This document shows, piece after piece, positions 1 to 8,338 of a stretch of 33,267 nucleotides of DNA. Position 1 is the stretch's first letter. Each line of letters opens with the position of its first letter. The DNA is taken from NCBI GenBank assembly GCA_945965395.1, contig CAMFND010000090.1, forward strand, positions 1 to 33,267. The letters are read 5' to 3'. The notes beneath the pieces were generated by a model. That model was not told where the DNA came from and searched no databases. It was given only the letters and a program-made list of their open reading frames with translations. The DNA comes from an uncultured Bacteroides sp. (GTDB lineage Bacteria; Bacteroidota; Bacteroidia; Bacteroidales; Bacteroidaceae). Made by a program: the position numbers and the translations under genes.

Positions 1-980
1 TCTTTTAATAAATTTCTAGTGGCATAACTTAATACCAACCACACAAACGGATACATTAACGGATAGGAAAAGGTAGCAAAAATACTTATTTCTAACCAAA
101 CTAATATGGCATATTTTTTCTTATCATTTGGATGTCGAATATAGGCATAGTACAAATAAATAAACCATAAGAGGAGAATTAATATTCCAATTATCCCAAA
201 AGAAACCAAGACATTTAAGTATTCATTAAAAGGATATTGTACAGAATCTGCTAAAAATGCATAATGGCTATTGGGATTTCGTTCGAAGTAAGAAGCTTGA
301 TAATCCATATAGTGCGCTTCAAAACCACCAATGCCCCAACCAAGTAACAGATTATCTTTTATCATATTCATTGAACAAATCCAAACTAACAGACGCCCAT
401 CTGCTGAATCCTTTTTCATCCAATAAAGGCTAACTATCAAGAAGGAAAAAAAGTAAAAGAAATACTTTCTTTCTTCTTTAGAGAAACGTAGATACTTCCA
501 TAACCAAATAGAAAAAACTATTGATAAACTCATAATTCCTGTACGTGAATGTGAAAAAATCATAGCAATTGTTATTATTATCCCAACTATGATTCCTAAA
601 AACTTGTGTCTTCTTTTCTTCGTTGCCAACTGGAGGCAATACGGAAAACCAGCACAAAGACAAACAGCAAATCCGGCAGTATTATCGAATGTACCTGTTA
701 ATGTGGAAAAACTATTTTTTTCAGAAGTAATGATACTTAATAATCCATAACAGGCCTCTAGTCCAACTATACTTACTATTACAACTTCAATTAAATAGGG
801 GAATTTTATCGAATAACGCTTAAACGGATATACATAATGTAAAGCTGTATCAATCCCCCAAAAAATGAATCCAATAGCTAATATCATCCATTTAGGAACT
901 AAATAAGAGTCCACAAAAAGTGAAGAGCAAAAAAATATGGTTCCCATAGCTGTTAGGCTAAATATCATCACACGCATCAT
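1..980 (-). CDS. O-antigen ligase/polymerase (Wzy_C-type) membrane protein, partial
   Basis: The frame opens at ATG 980 (a second ATG is at 977) and stays open to the left edge, giving 326 complete codons, so the C-terminus is missing. The product is almost entirely hydrophobic membrane segments. The signature part reads SADGRLLVW...LLLGWGIGGFEAHY...NEYLNVLVSFG, which resembles the periplasmic loop of the Wzy_C / O-antigen ligase superfamily (DGR, GWGxGxF, then NEYLN). Such proteins polymerise or ligate polysaccharide repeat units at the inner membrane. I infer a capsule or O-polysaccharide role; Wzy polymerase and WaaL-type ligase cannot be told apart here. No glycosyltransferase genes are visible on this side, so the rest of any such locus would lie off the left edge. 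The DNA is clearly more AT-rich than the genes to its right, as is common for polysaccharide genes. Confidence 0.75.
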   Translation of the reverse strand, partial: MMRVMIFSLTAMGTIFFCSSLFVDSYLVPKWMILAIGFIFWGIDTALHYVYPFKRYSIKFPYLIEVVIVSIVGLEACYGLLSIITSEKNSFSTLTGTFDNTAGFAVCLCAGFPYCLQLATKKRRHKFLGIIVGIIITIAMIFSHSRTGIMSLSIVFSIWLWKYLRFSKEERKYFFYFFSFLIVSLYWMKKDSADGRLLVWICSMNMIKDNLLLGWGIGGFEAHYMDYQASYFERNPNSHYAFLADSVQYPFNEYLNVLVSFGIIGILILLLWFIYLYYAYIRHPNDKKKYAILVWLEISIFATFSYPLMYPFVWLVLSYATRNLLK

Positions 981-1360
981 AAATGCAATGTTTTAAAAGG
1001 TTAACAAATAATTTATAATACAGAACTATTATATCTCAGTCTTTAAGAAAAGGTTAACTGGCTTGTATTTTATCTGTATCTAGTTTAGTCTTATTTCAAT
1101 ATCATTTTATCCCAAAGTCCTACATCCTTTATGGCGACAAATTGGTAGGTTACAATGGGAATCTTTATGCTATAGTGACTCAGCAAAAATAATTATTTAT
1201 TTGATATAAGAATTAGTATTCATGGTTTTTTATGTCATTTAATAACCTATAATACTTACAAAAGGTTTTTTCTCAGTACTGCCAAAGAAGTACTGGCATT
1301 GGAGGAGAATTGTAGCAGTTTTAGTTTTTAATAAGTACAGAATGTCTTGCCTGGAGTGCT
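981..1360. other. 380-base AT-rich intergenic region with possible coding remnants
   Basis: No intact gene was found. The stretch holds two copies of AAAAGGTTAAC (995-1005 and 1048-1058, 53 bases apart) and an inverted repeat CAGTACT...AGTACTG near 1274-1294. Two plus-strand open stretches end in stop codons and read like protein C-termini but have no credible starts: 1058-1192 and 1179-1331. They may be decay products of lost genes between the polysaccharide gene and the histidine kinase gene. No consensus TTTG/TAnnTTTG promoter was found for the gene at 980. Confidence 0.4.
1058..1192 (+). pseudogene. possible gene remnant (C-terminal fragment)
   Basis: After an in-frame stop at 1055-1057, 44 codons run to TAA at 1190-1192. 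They have a protein-like composition: a hydrophobic start (LACILSVSSLVLF) and then SYILYGDKLVGYNGNLYAI. There is no ATG in the fragment, so it cannot be a normal gene as it stands. I do not recognise the family. It could equally be chance reading of AT-rich DNA. Confidence 0.2.
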
Positions 1361-3148
1361 TTATCCTTGTATGTCCTTTTTCAGTGTGAAGACAAATTCC
1401 AGTCCTCCCTTCGGCATGTTCTTGGCGAAGATGGTTCCGCCATGGAACAATACGGCGTTTTTCACGATGGCTAGTCCCAAACCTGTACCTCCTAATTTCC
1501 GTGAACGTCCCTTATCTACCCGATAGAAGCGTTCGAACAGGCGGTTCAAGTGCTCTTCGGGTACTCCCACGCCGGTATCAGAGAAACTGAAATAGTAGAA
1601 TTTCTCATCCTCGCGGAAGCAGTTGATGGTAATCTGTATGTTATTACCCGCATAGGCTATGGCATTGTCGGTCAGGTTGCGGAAGATAGAGTAGAGCAGC
1701 GAACTGCTTCCTGTCAGTATGACTTCCGACGGGAGCTTGTTCACCACAGTGATATGCTTTTCTTCCAGTCCGAGCGCCACCTCGTTCAAAATGTTTTCTA
1801 CAATCTTGCTCAGGTTTACCTGCTCTTTCTCTACCAGTTCCGGTGCCTCGTCCATTCGGGTCAGCACAGAGATGTCGCGTAGCAGGAAGGTCAGGCGGTT
1901 GCTCTGGGCATAGCTTCTTTCCAAGAAGACACGGACATTTTCTTGCGGAATGTTCGGGTTGCTGATAATGGTTTCCAGGTATCCCTGAATACTGCTGACG
2001 GGCGTTTTCAGCTCATGAGCAATGTTCTGTGTCAGCTGGCGTTTCAGGCGGGCCTGCTCTTCTTCCTGAGTAATATCGTTGATGGATATTTCGAACGACA
2101 TATCTTGAAAGATAATGCATTCCACGGTAAACGAGCGAGCGTTCTTGTTGAGGTGCATGGCATACCGCTTTTCCTCTTTGCTGAAATTACCCTCGTTCCG
2201 GTTTAAGAACTCAATGATGGGTTGTAGTTCCGGAATGTCGAAAATTTCATTGGTAGAACGCAGGTTGCGGTCGGATATGTTGTTGATGTATTGCGTAAAC
2301 AGGTTGTTGACCAGGATTTCCTGCCGTTCTTTGGTAAAGACACCCAATCCCTCGTGTGAGGTTTGAAGGTGCGAAATCAGTTTCTCACGCTCAATGTAGA
2401 GAGCTTCTTTCGCCCGGTGCAGGCGTTTGTATATCTTAATGATATGTTGTGAAATCTCTCCTAATTCGTTCTTTGGGAAAGTTTGCAGGATGTCCATGTC
2501 AATCGGTTCGTTCCGGTCGGCCTTCATGGCAAACTGTTGCAGTTTGGTGATGGACTTGCCCAGCTTCCTAGTAAAACGGTAGAAGATGAAAATCAGTACC
2601 AAACAGATAATCAGCGCAAACCATAGGTAGCCTGAGTCAGCCTGCAAGTGTTCTGCCAGACTCAGGTTGTAGGGAAGGGCAGACCGTATGATGATGCGGT
2701 AGGGAGGATAATAGCGTGCGGAATAAAAATATTCCTCTCCCTGAATGCTTTCCGACTGGCGGCTGATGGAATAGCCGCTTCCATACATAAGTGCGTCTTG
2801 CACTTCCTTGCGTAAAGAGTGGTTGGCAAAGCTTTTCCAGTTGGCATTTGTATTGTCGTATACGACTTTCCCCGACGGCTCAATGAGCGTCACCCGCAGG
2901 TTGGGCATCATGTGAGTGGTCACATAGCTCTGCATGGAATCAGGATTGACCCCATGATGATCGGCCAGAAAGTCACACAGCTGGTTGTTATAGTTTTGCA
3001 ACTGCGTGTTCAGTAATTCTATTTTGTAAGCCTTTTCGCGTTTGTATTGAAACAGCATGAAGCATACTGCATATCCCAGGAAAAGGAATATGACAGAAAG
3101 AAACAGCCTCTGACTGAAAGGGAGGATGCGATAAGAAAATTTTGTCAT
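1361..3148 (-). CDS. Sensor histidine kinase (PhoR-like layout)
   Basis: A 595-residue inner-membrane histidine kinase. Transmembrane segments lie near residues 12-34 and 172-193 and enclose a periplasmic sensing region of about 140 residues. The cytoplasmic part carries a HisKA dimerisation/phosphoacceptor motif (NIAHELKTPVSS, phosphorylated His at residue 378) and a HATPase_c domain with N-box (RNLTDNAIAYA), G1 (DTGVGVP) and G2 (GGTGLGLAI). A PAS-like linker between TM2 and HisKA is plausible but not certain. The gene starts 17 bases after the stop of the response regulator gene, so the two are almost certainly co-transcribed and cognate. The domain order resembles PhoR-type kinases, but the stimulus cannot be read from sequence; assignment to phosphate sensing is only a hypothesis. 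Confidence 0.93.
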   Translation of the reverse strand: MTKFSYRILPFSQRLFLSVIFLFLGYAVCFMLFQYKREKAYKIELLNTQLQNYNNQLCDFLADHHGVNPDSMQSYVTTHMMPNLRVTLIEPSGKVVYDNTNANWKSFANHSLRKEVQDALMYGSGYSISRQSESIQGEEYFYSARYYPPYRIIIRSALPYNLSLAEHLQADSGYLWFALIICLVLIFIFYRFTRKLGKSITKLQQFAMKADRNEPIDMDILQTFPKNELGEISQHIIKIYKRLHRAKEALYIEREKLISHLQTSHEGLGVFTKERQEILVNNLFTQYINNISDRNLRSTNEIFDIPELQPIIEFLNRNEGNFSKEEKRYAMHLNKNARSFTVECIIFQDMSFEISINDITQEEEQARLKRQLTQNIAHELKTPVSSIQGYLETIISNPNIPQENVRVFLERSYAQSNRLTFLLRDISVLTRMDEAPELVEKEQVNLSKIVENILNEVALGLEEKHITVVNKLPSEVILTGSSSLLYSIFRNLTDNAIAYAGNNIQITINCFREDEKFYYFSFSDTGVGVPEEHLNRLFERFYRVDKGRSRKLGGTGLGLAIVKNAVLFHGGTIFAKNMPKGGLEFVFTLKKDIQG

Positions 3149-3165
3149 GATTGTGCCACCGTAAT

Positions 3166-3852
3166 TTATTCACATTCGAAACAGTATCCATAACCGAGAC
3201 GGGTTACGATACAAGCACCGTATTCACCGATTTTCTTGCGAAGGCGAGTGATATTCACATCAATCGTACGGTCGAGCACGTACACTTCATCGTGCCATAC
3301 TTTCGCCAGAATGTCTTCGCGGGAGAATACGCGTCCCTGGTTCTGCAACAGGAGCAGAAGTATTTCAAATTCCTTTTTCGTTAATGAAATTTCCTCGTTG
3401 TTGATGGTTACTTTCTTCTTCGGAATGTTGACCGACAGTCCTTTATAAATCAGCTGTTCGGGCACCTGAGTCTGTACGCCGGCTGTGCGTCGTAACACCG
3501 CTTTTACTCTCATGATGACTTCACGCAGAGAGAAAGGCTTTGAAATATAGTCGTCCGCTCCCAGGTTGAATCCGGTCAGCGTATCGTTCTCCGTATCCTT
3601 TGCAGTGATGAAAATGATAGGAATATTCTGTGTATCCTTGTTCTCTTTCATCATGCTGGCCATTTTGAATCCGGAAATTTCTCCCATCATCACGTCCAGC
3701 AGTATCAGGTTGTAACGTGGCAATTCAAGTTTCAAGGCTTCTTCGGCGGAATTGGCAGTATCTACCATGTATCCTTCCATTTCGAGATTGAACTTTAGAA
3801 TCTCGCACAAGTCTTCTTCATCGTCTACAACTAAAATCCGGTAATCGTTCAT
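3166..3852 (-). CDS. OmpR/PhoB-family response regulator
   Basis: A 228-residue DNA-binding response regulator. The receiver domain has the acidic pair D10/D11, the phosphoacceptor D53 in LILLDVMMGE, T83 in FITAKD and K105 in YISKPF. The C-terminal winged-helix domain follows the usual pattern (LTKKEFEILLLLLQNQGRVFSREDI, then DRTIDVNITRLRKKIG and a GYGY wing). Phosphorylation by the adjacent kinase should promote dimerisation and binding to direct repeats. The gene is first in the pair and its start lies 103 bases before the asparaginase stop codon. Three TGTAAC boxes stand in that gap, two of them 11 bp apart, which suits autoregulation by this protein family. PhoB-like in layout; the true regulon is unknown. 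Confidence 0.94.
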   Translation of the reverse strand: MNDYRILVVDDEEDLCEILKFNLEMEGYMVDTANSAEEALKLELPRYNLILLDVMMGEISGFKMASMMKENKDTQNIPIIFITAKDTENDTLTGFNLGADDYISKPFSLREVIMRVKAVLRRTAGVQTQVPEQLIYKGLSVNIPKKKVTINNEEISLTKKEFEILLLLLQNQGRVFSREDILAKVWHDEVYVLDRTIDVNITRLRKKIGEYGACIVTRLGYGYCFECE

Positions 3853-3899
3853 GCGTATTTTCTATTAATTAATACAAAATTCAATGTGATTTAGTTTTC

Positions 3900-3960
3900 G
3901 TTACAAAGATGACCCTTTCTTGTTTCGTCCTTATGAAATAGATGTTACATTTAGGTTACA
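3900..3960 (-). promoter_or_regulatory. TGTAAC direct repeats upstream of the response regulator gene
   Basis: On the minus strand TGTAAC occurs at 3960-3955, 3949-3944 and 3905-3900. The first two start exactly 11 bases apart and the third is 44 bases further on. Eleven-base direct repeats are the usual recognition form of OmpR/PhoB-family regulators. A -7-like CATCTTTG (3911-3904) overlaps the third box and lacks a good TTTG -33 element, as expected for an activator-dependent promoter. The first box overlaps the last codons of the asparaginase gene. The repeats are seen directly; binding is inferred. Confidence 0.45.
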
Positions 3961-5005
3961 ACACGGGCTTGGTAAACTCTCCGGCTATTGAACGGTTCAT
4001 TTCGCTGCGTATTTCCTTGGGAGTAAGCCCGTGGCCGAGCAGGAACATCAGCTTGGTGAGTACGCTTTCCACGGTGGCATCATATCCGCTGATGACACCC
4101 GCATCGAGCAGGTGCAGACCGGTTTCGTAACGTGCCATTTCTACCATACCCGTCTGGCATTGTGAAATGTTGACGATGACAATTCCCTTTGCCGTAGCTT
4201 CTGCCAGCAAGTGGATGAACCAGGGCTTCTGGGGCGCATTTCCGGAGCCGTACGTCTTGAGCACTACCGCTTTCAGACCGGGCGTATTGAGCACCGTGCG
4301 CACGATGTTTTCCTGAATACCCGGGAAAAGTGTCAGGATAATCACATTCGTATCGAAGACATAGTGTGCATGCATGGGCAGGTTGGGATCCACCTTCCGG
4401 ATACGGTCGTATTCGTACTTGATGTGGATACCGGCCGTGGCCAGTGCCGGATAATTGTAAGAACGGAACGCGTTGAAGTTTTCTGCATTAATTTTGGTCG
4501 TACGGTTTCCGCGCAACAGGTGGTTCTCGAAGAAAATGCAGACTTCCGGTACCACGGCAGTTCCGTCCGGATGTTTTGCAGCGGCTATTTCGATAGAAGT
4601 AATCAGATTTTCCTTTCCGTCTGTACGTAGCACACCAATGGGCAGCTGACTTCCGGTAAGAATGACCGGTTTGCTCAGGTTCTCCAGCATGAAGCTCAGT
4701 GCGGAAGCGGTATAAGCCATGGTGTCCGTGCCGTGCAGAATCACGAACCCGTCGAAGTTATCGTAGTTATACTGGATGATTTTGACCAGTTTGGCCCACA
4801 AGGCCGGCTCCATGTCCGAGGAGTCGATAGGAGGGTTAAACTGGTAAGAGGAAATGCGGTAGTTGAACCGTTTCAGTTCCGGCACGTTTTCCTGAAGTTG
4901 GTCGAAGTTAAATGCCTCCAGGGCACCGGTTTCCGGATTTTCAATCATACCGATTGTGCCTCCAGTGTAGATGAGTAATACGGAAGGATAATCTGGTTTT
5001 ATCAT
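3956..5005 (-). CDS. ansA: Type I (cytoplasmic) L-asparaginase
   Basis: A 349-residue asparaginase/glutaminase-family enzyme hydrolysing L-asparagine to aspartate and ammonia. The first catalytic motif is YTGGTIGM with the expected nucleophile Thr17; the second is HGTDTMAYTASALSF with Thr93 and Asp94. There is no signal peptide, and the length and YTGGTIGM form fit the AnsA (type I) class rather than the periplasmic type II enzyme. It ends 103 bases upstream of the response regulator start and begins 86 bases after the trpA stop. A perfect -7 box lies just upstream, so it probably has its own promoter. Confidence 0.95.
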   Translation of the reverse strand: MIKPDYPSVLLIYTGGTIGMIENPETGALEAFNFDQLQENVPELKRFNYRISSYQFNPPIDSSDMEPALWAKLVKIIQYNYDNFDGFVILHGTDTMAYTASALSFMLENLSKPVILTGSQLPIGVLRTDGKENLITSIEIAAAKHPDGTAVVPEVCIFFENHLLRGNRTTKINAENFNAFRSYNYPALATAGIHIKYEYDRIRKVDPNLPMHAHYVFDTNVIILTLFPGIQENIVRTVLNTPGLKAVVLKTYGSGNAPQKPWFIHLLAEATAKGIVIVNISQCQTGMVEMARYETGLHLLDAGVISGYDATVESVLTKLMFLLGHGLTPKEIRSEMNRSIAGEFTKPVL

Positions 5006-5028
5006 TTGACGCTTCGTTTAGTTTGGCA

Positions 5029-5036
5029 CAAAGATA
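5029..5036 (-). promoter_or_regulatory. Probable -7 box of the ansA promoter
   Basis: On the minus strand TATCTTTG matches the Bacteroidetes -7 consensus TAnnTTTG exactly and lies 23 bases before the ansA start. At the -33 position there is only CTTT/TTTT, so the promoter is half-consensus. It lies in the 86-base gap after trpA, where no convincing terminator hairpin was found. Confidence 0.4.
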
Positions 5037-5091
5037 GCAAAAATATGCTTTGACTAAAAGAATAAGCCGCTAAAAATAACAGAATGATTAA

Positions 5092-5871
5092 TTATCCTTC
5101 GTTTTTTAGCATTTCCAACAGTTTGTCGATAGCTTTTTCTGCATTTTCTTCTTCTTCGAGCAAGGTCACGAACTTGCTCCCGATGATGCATCCAGAGGCG
5201 TATGCCGCTGCCGATTCGTAAGTGGATTTATTGGAGATTCCGAACCCGATCATCCGTGGATTTCGCAACTGCATTTGCTTGATACGCTGGAAGTAAGCCT
5301 GCTTTTGTGCATTGAATTCCTTTTGTGCTCCCGTCACGGCCGCAGAAGATACCATATAGATGAATCCGTCGGTATGCGCATCGATTTGCCGGATGCGTTC
5401 TTCGCTGGTTTCCGGTGTGATGAGCATAATCACGTGGATGCCGTATTGTTGTGCAATGGGGCGATAGCTTTCCAGGTAATCCTTATAAGGAAGGTCGGGA
5501 ATAATCACGCCGTCGATGCCGCATGCCTGACATTGCCGGCAGAAATTCTCGAAACCATACTGCATGATGGGGTTCAGGTAGCCCATCAGCACCAGCGGGA
5601 TGCGGACATCTGTGCGGATTTGCTCCAGCTGGCCGAAGAGTCTGCGGAGCGTCATGCCGTTGCGCAGGGCCTGTGTGGCTGCGTGCTGAATGACAGGACC
5701 GTCGGCCATCGGGTCGCTGAACGGGATACCGATTTCAATCATCTGTACTCCTTTCCGCTCTAAGGTGCGGATGACTTCGGCGGTACCTTCCAAAGTTGGG
5801 GTACCTGCACAGAAATAAATGGAAAGCACGTGGTCTTTATGTGTCTGGAATAATTGGTCAATGCGATTCAT
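5092..5871 (-). CDS. trpA: Tryptophan synthase alpha chain
   Basis: A 259-residue TIM-barrel subunit that cleaves indole-3-glycerol phosphate to indole and glyceraldehyde 3-phosphate and passes indole to TrpB. The catalytic acids are visible as Glu46 and Asp57 in MIEIGIPFSDPMADGP, followed by the MGYLNP and GFGIS segments typical of TrpA. The frame is open further upstream, but the added residues are unlike TrpA and would overlap trpF, so ATG 5871 (MNRIDQLF) is chosen; this leaves 13 bases after the trpF stop. It is the last gene of the trp operon, far from trpB, which is first. Confidence 0.96.
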   Translation of the reverse strand: MNRIDQLFQTHKDHVLSIYFCAGTPTLEGTAEVIRTLERKGVQMIEIGIPFSDPMADGPVIQHAATQALRNGMTLRRLFGQLEQIRTDVRIPLVLMGYLNPIMQYGFENFCRQCQACGIDGVIIPDLPYKDYLESYRPIAQQYGIHVIMLITPETSEERIRQIDAHTDGFIYMVSSAAVTGAQKEFNAQKQAYFQRIKQMQLRNPRMIGFGISNKSTYESAAAYASGCIIGSKFVTLLEEEENAEKAIDKLLEMLKNEG

Positions 5872-5884
5872 ATCAGTAAGTTTT

Positions 5885-6508
5885 TTAGAGGTTGTACTTG
5901 TTTTGTTTGAAAGAGTCAATAAAGTCAGAGAGGGCAGCCGCATCTTTCAGGCCGGGAGCCTGTTCAAAGCCGCTGTTCAGGTCGATGCCGGCCCAGCGGG
6001 GATGGCTGAATTTCAGTAACGCATCCAGGCTTTCAGGCTTCAGCCCTCCGCTTAACAGGAAAGGCGTCTCGCCGTGGTAGTGCGTCAGCATTTCCCAGTC
6101 GAAGCTTTTGCCGGAGCCTCCGAATCCGTTGCAGGGAGTGTCGAACAGAAAATAGTCGCAGCAGGCGGCATAGCTTTCCGTTGCCAGCAGGTCGTCAGGC
6201 GTACGCAGGGCGAAGGCCTTGATGACGCGTAGGCCGGTCTGTTGCACTTCCCGGCAAAACTCCGGCGATTCCTTTCCGTGGAGCTGGACGAAATTCAGTT
6301 GCCATGCTGTCCTCCTTTCCCGGATTCGCGGAAGGGAAGCATTGACAAACACCCCCACTTTCTGCACCGACTCCGGCAGGTATTCCGGTACGCCCGGTAC
6401 ATAGCGGGGAGAACCTTCGTAGTCGATGAATCCCATCCAGTCGGCCCCTGTTTGCTCCACCTGACGGATGTTCTCCGCCTCCCTCATGCCGCACACTTTG
6501 ACAATCAT
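5885..6508 (-). CDS. trpF: Phosphoribosylanthranilate isomerase
   Basis: A 207-residue enzyme that converts N-(5-phosphoribosyl)anthranilate to the carboxyphenylamino-deoxyribulose phosphate (Amadori rearrangement). The N-terminal KVCGMR motif carries the conserved general-base Cys (residue 6). The C-terminal WAGIDLNSGFE holds the conserved acid, and LLSGGLKPE is part of the phosphate site. The start ATG overlaps the trpC stop as ATGA (6508-6505), which indicates translational coupling. trpF is a separate gene here, unlike the trpC-trpF fusion of E. coli. Confidence 0.96.
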   Translation of the reverse strand: MIVKVCGMREAENIRQVEQTGADWMGFIDYEGSPRYVPGVPEYLPESVQKVGVFVNASLPRIRERRTAWQLNFVQLHGKESPEFCREVQQTGLRVIKAFALRTPDDLLATESYAACCDYFLFDTPCNGFGGSGKSFDWEMLTHYHGETPFLLSGGLKPESLDALLKFSHPRWAGIDLNSGFEQAPGLKDAAALSDFIDSFKQNKYNL

Positions 6509-7293
6509 AAGGCAAGAGCTTGAAGAAAGTCCGACAAAGCCTTTTCCGGTGAAGGCGTTTTCATGAAAGTTTCTCCCATCAGGAATCCCCTGAAACCGGC
6601 TTCACGCAGTTGTATGAATGTGTCGGGTTGCGAGATGCCGCTTTCGGATACCCACAGCAGTTCTTTCGGCAACTTCCGGGCCAGGCGGAACGAATTCTCC
6701 ACATCCGTATGAAACGTGCCTAAGTTCCGGTTGTTGACTCCAATCAGGTCTACATGCTCGTGCAGGTAGTCGAGTTCCTTTTCTGTGTGTATCTCCAGCA
6801 GGACTTCCATCTCTAACTGGTGGGCCAATTTTCCCAAGGCTTTACATTCGTCCACGGTCAGGGCGGCTGCAATCAGAAGCACCACATCCGCACCGGCCAG
6901 CTTGGCTTGATATAACTGGTAGGGACTGACGATAAAATCTTTTCGCAGCACCGGAAGGTGTATCAGCGGGCGGACGGCCTGCAAATCTTTCAGGTTGCCG
7001 CCAAAGAATTTTGGGTCGGTCAGTACGGAGATGCCGGAGGCACCTGCACGCTCATAGCCGGGGACGATGACGGTCGGGTCTGCCTGTGGAGCAATCCATC
7101 CTTTCGATGGGGAGCGTCGTTTGAATTCCGCAATGATGCCCGAGGGCGATGCAGCCAGTGCCTGCTTCAGGCTTTTCGACGGACGGGGAGTACCCAACTG
7201 CTGGATGAGGAAGTCTTGAGATACAGCTTCTTCCTGAAGGGCAATTTCTGTGCGCTTATGAGCCACAATGGTTTGTAAGATATCAGTAGTCAT
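6505..7293 (-). CDS. trpC: Indole-3-glycerol phosphate synthase
   Basis: A 262-residue TIM-barrel enzyme forming indole-3-glycerol phosphate by decarboxylating ring closure. Family motifs are all present: IIAEFKRRSPSKG (Glu56, Lys58, residues 53-65), VLRKDFI, LEIHTEKEL, GVNNRNL, VSESGI and GFLMGE. The open frame extends upstream to 7380 within trpD, but the homologous protein starts at ATG 7293 (MTTDILQTIV), 7 bases after the trpD stop. It overlaps trpF by 4 bases. Confidence 0.96.
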   Translation of the reverse strand: MTTDILQTIVAHKRTEIALQEEAVSQDFLIQQLGTPRPSKSLKQALAASPSGIIAEFKRRSPSKGWIAPQADPTVIVPGYERAGASGISVLTDPKFFGGNLKDLQAVRPLIHLPVLRKDFIVSPYQLYQAKLAGADVVLLIAAALTVDECKALGKLAHQLEMEVLLEIHTEKELDYLHEHVDLIGVNNRNLGTFHTDVENSFRLARKLPKELLWVSESGISQPDTFIQLREAGFRGFLMGETFMKTPSPEKALSDFLQALAL

Positions 7294-7300
7294 CGTTCGT

Positions 7301-8296
7301 TTATTGGTTAAGGGTAAGGAACTTGCGTAGAGTGGCCAGGGCTTTTCCGCTTTCGAGCGATTCTTTGGCCAATGCCACACATTCTTCTATTTTCTTCTGA
7401 GGCTCCAGTGCCTGGATGGCAAACGAGGCATTGATCAGCACACAGTCGGTCTGTGCCTTGCTGCCTTCATTGTGCAGCACCCGGTCGAAAATGGCGGCTG
7501 CCTCTTCCGGGGTGTTTCCTCCGTAAAGCTCTTCCTGGTGTGCCATGGAAAAACCTAATTCCGAAGGACGATAGATGGTTTCGTAACGGTTGGTCATCAC
7601 CTTGAATTCGTCGGTCAGTGAGATTTCATCGTATCCGTCCAGGTTGTTGACCACGGCAAACTGGATGCCGAGCTGCTGGAGTGTGTTGGTGTAAAGCCGC
7701 ATCTGTGGGAGGTCGGCCACTCCTAACAACTGGCAGGCCGGATGGCAGGGATTGACCAGCGGACCTAATAAATTAAATAAGGTACGTACTCCTAATGCCT
7801 TCCGTACGGGAGCCACGGTTTTTAGGGCTGGATGGAAGAGGGGAGCGTGCAGATAAGCCATGCCGCATTGTTCGATGGAACGTTTCAACTTGTCCGCGTC
7901 GTTTGTGAATTTTACTCCGTAGCGTTCCATCACGTTGCTGGCCCCGCTCACCGAAGTAGCTCCGTAGTTTCCGTGCTTGGCTACCCGGTAACCGGCTCCG
8001 GCCACGACAAAGCAGGCACATGTGGAGATGTTGAAGGTGTTTTTCCCGTCTCCTCCGGTACCCACGATGTCAATGGGATGAAATTCATGCAAGTCGATGG
8101 GCACGCAAGCTTGAAGCAGGGCATCGCGGAAGCCGACCAGCTCGTCCACTTTGACCCCGCGCATCTGGAAGGCGGCAAGCAGGGCGGCTGTCTGTGCTTC
8201 ATTCATCTCACCACCGGTCATTCTCTGCATCAGCGTGCAGGCTTCTTCGCGTGTCAGCTCTTCGTGGTGGAATATCCGTTTCAGTATTTGTTTCAT
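7301..8296 (-). CDS. trpD: Anthranilate phosphoribosyltransferase
   Basis: A 331-residue enzyme transferring the phosphoribosyl group of PRPP to anthranilate. It shows the PRPP/Mg loop GTGGDG (residues 79-84), the NIST segment, and KHGN (107-110) followed by a SGASNV glycine/serine-rich loop, all diagnostic of TrpD. It stands alone and is not fused to TrpG as in E. coli. The 42-base gap before it (after trpG) is the longest inside the operon; no hairpin was seen there. Confidence 0.96.
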   Translation of the reverse strand: MKQILKRIFHHEELTREEACTLMQRMTGGEMNEAQTAALLAAFQMRGVKVDELVGFRDALLQACVPIDLHEFHPIDIVGTGGDGKNTFNISTCACFVVAGAGYRVAKHGNYGATSVSGASNVMERYGVKFTNDADKLKRSIEQCGMAYLHAPLFHPALKTVAPVRKALGVRTLFNLLGPLVNPCHPACQLLGVADLPQMRLYTNTLQQLGIQFAVVNNLDGYDEISLTDEFKVMTNRYETIYRPSELGFSMAHQEELYGGNTPEEAAAIFDRVLHNEGSKAQTDCVLINASFAIQALEPQKKIEECVALAKESLESGKALATLRKFLTLNQ

Positions 8297-8338
8297 ATTG
8301 TGTATCTAAGTTTTATGAGTGAGAAAATAGGGTTTTCT

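Noticed and set aside
1274-1294. CAGTACT...AGTACTG inverted repeat as a terminator of the kinase transcript
   Set aside because: Only a 7-bp stem with no T run on the minus strand and about 70 bases after the stop; not convincing.
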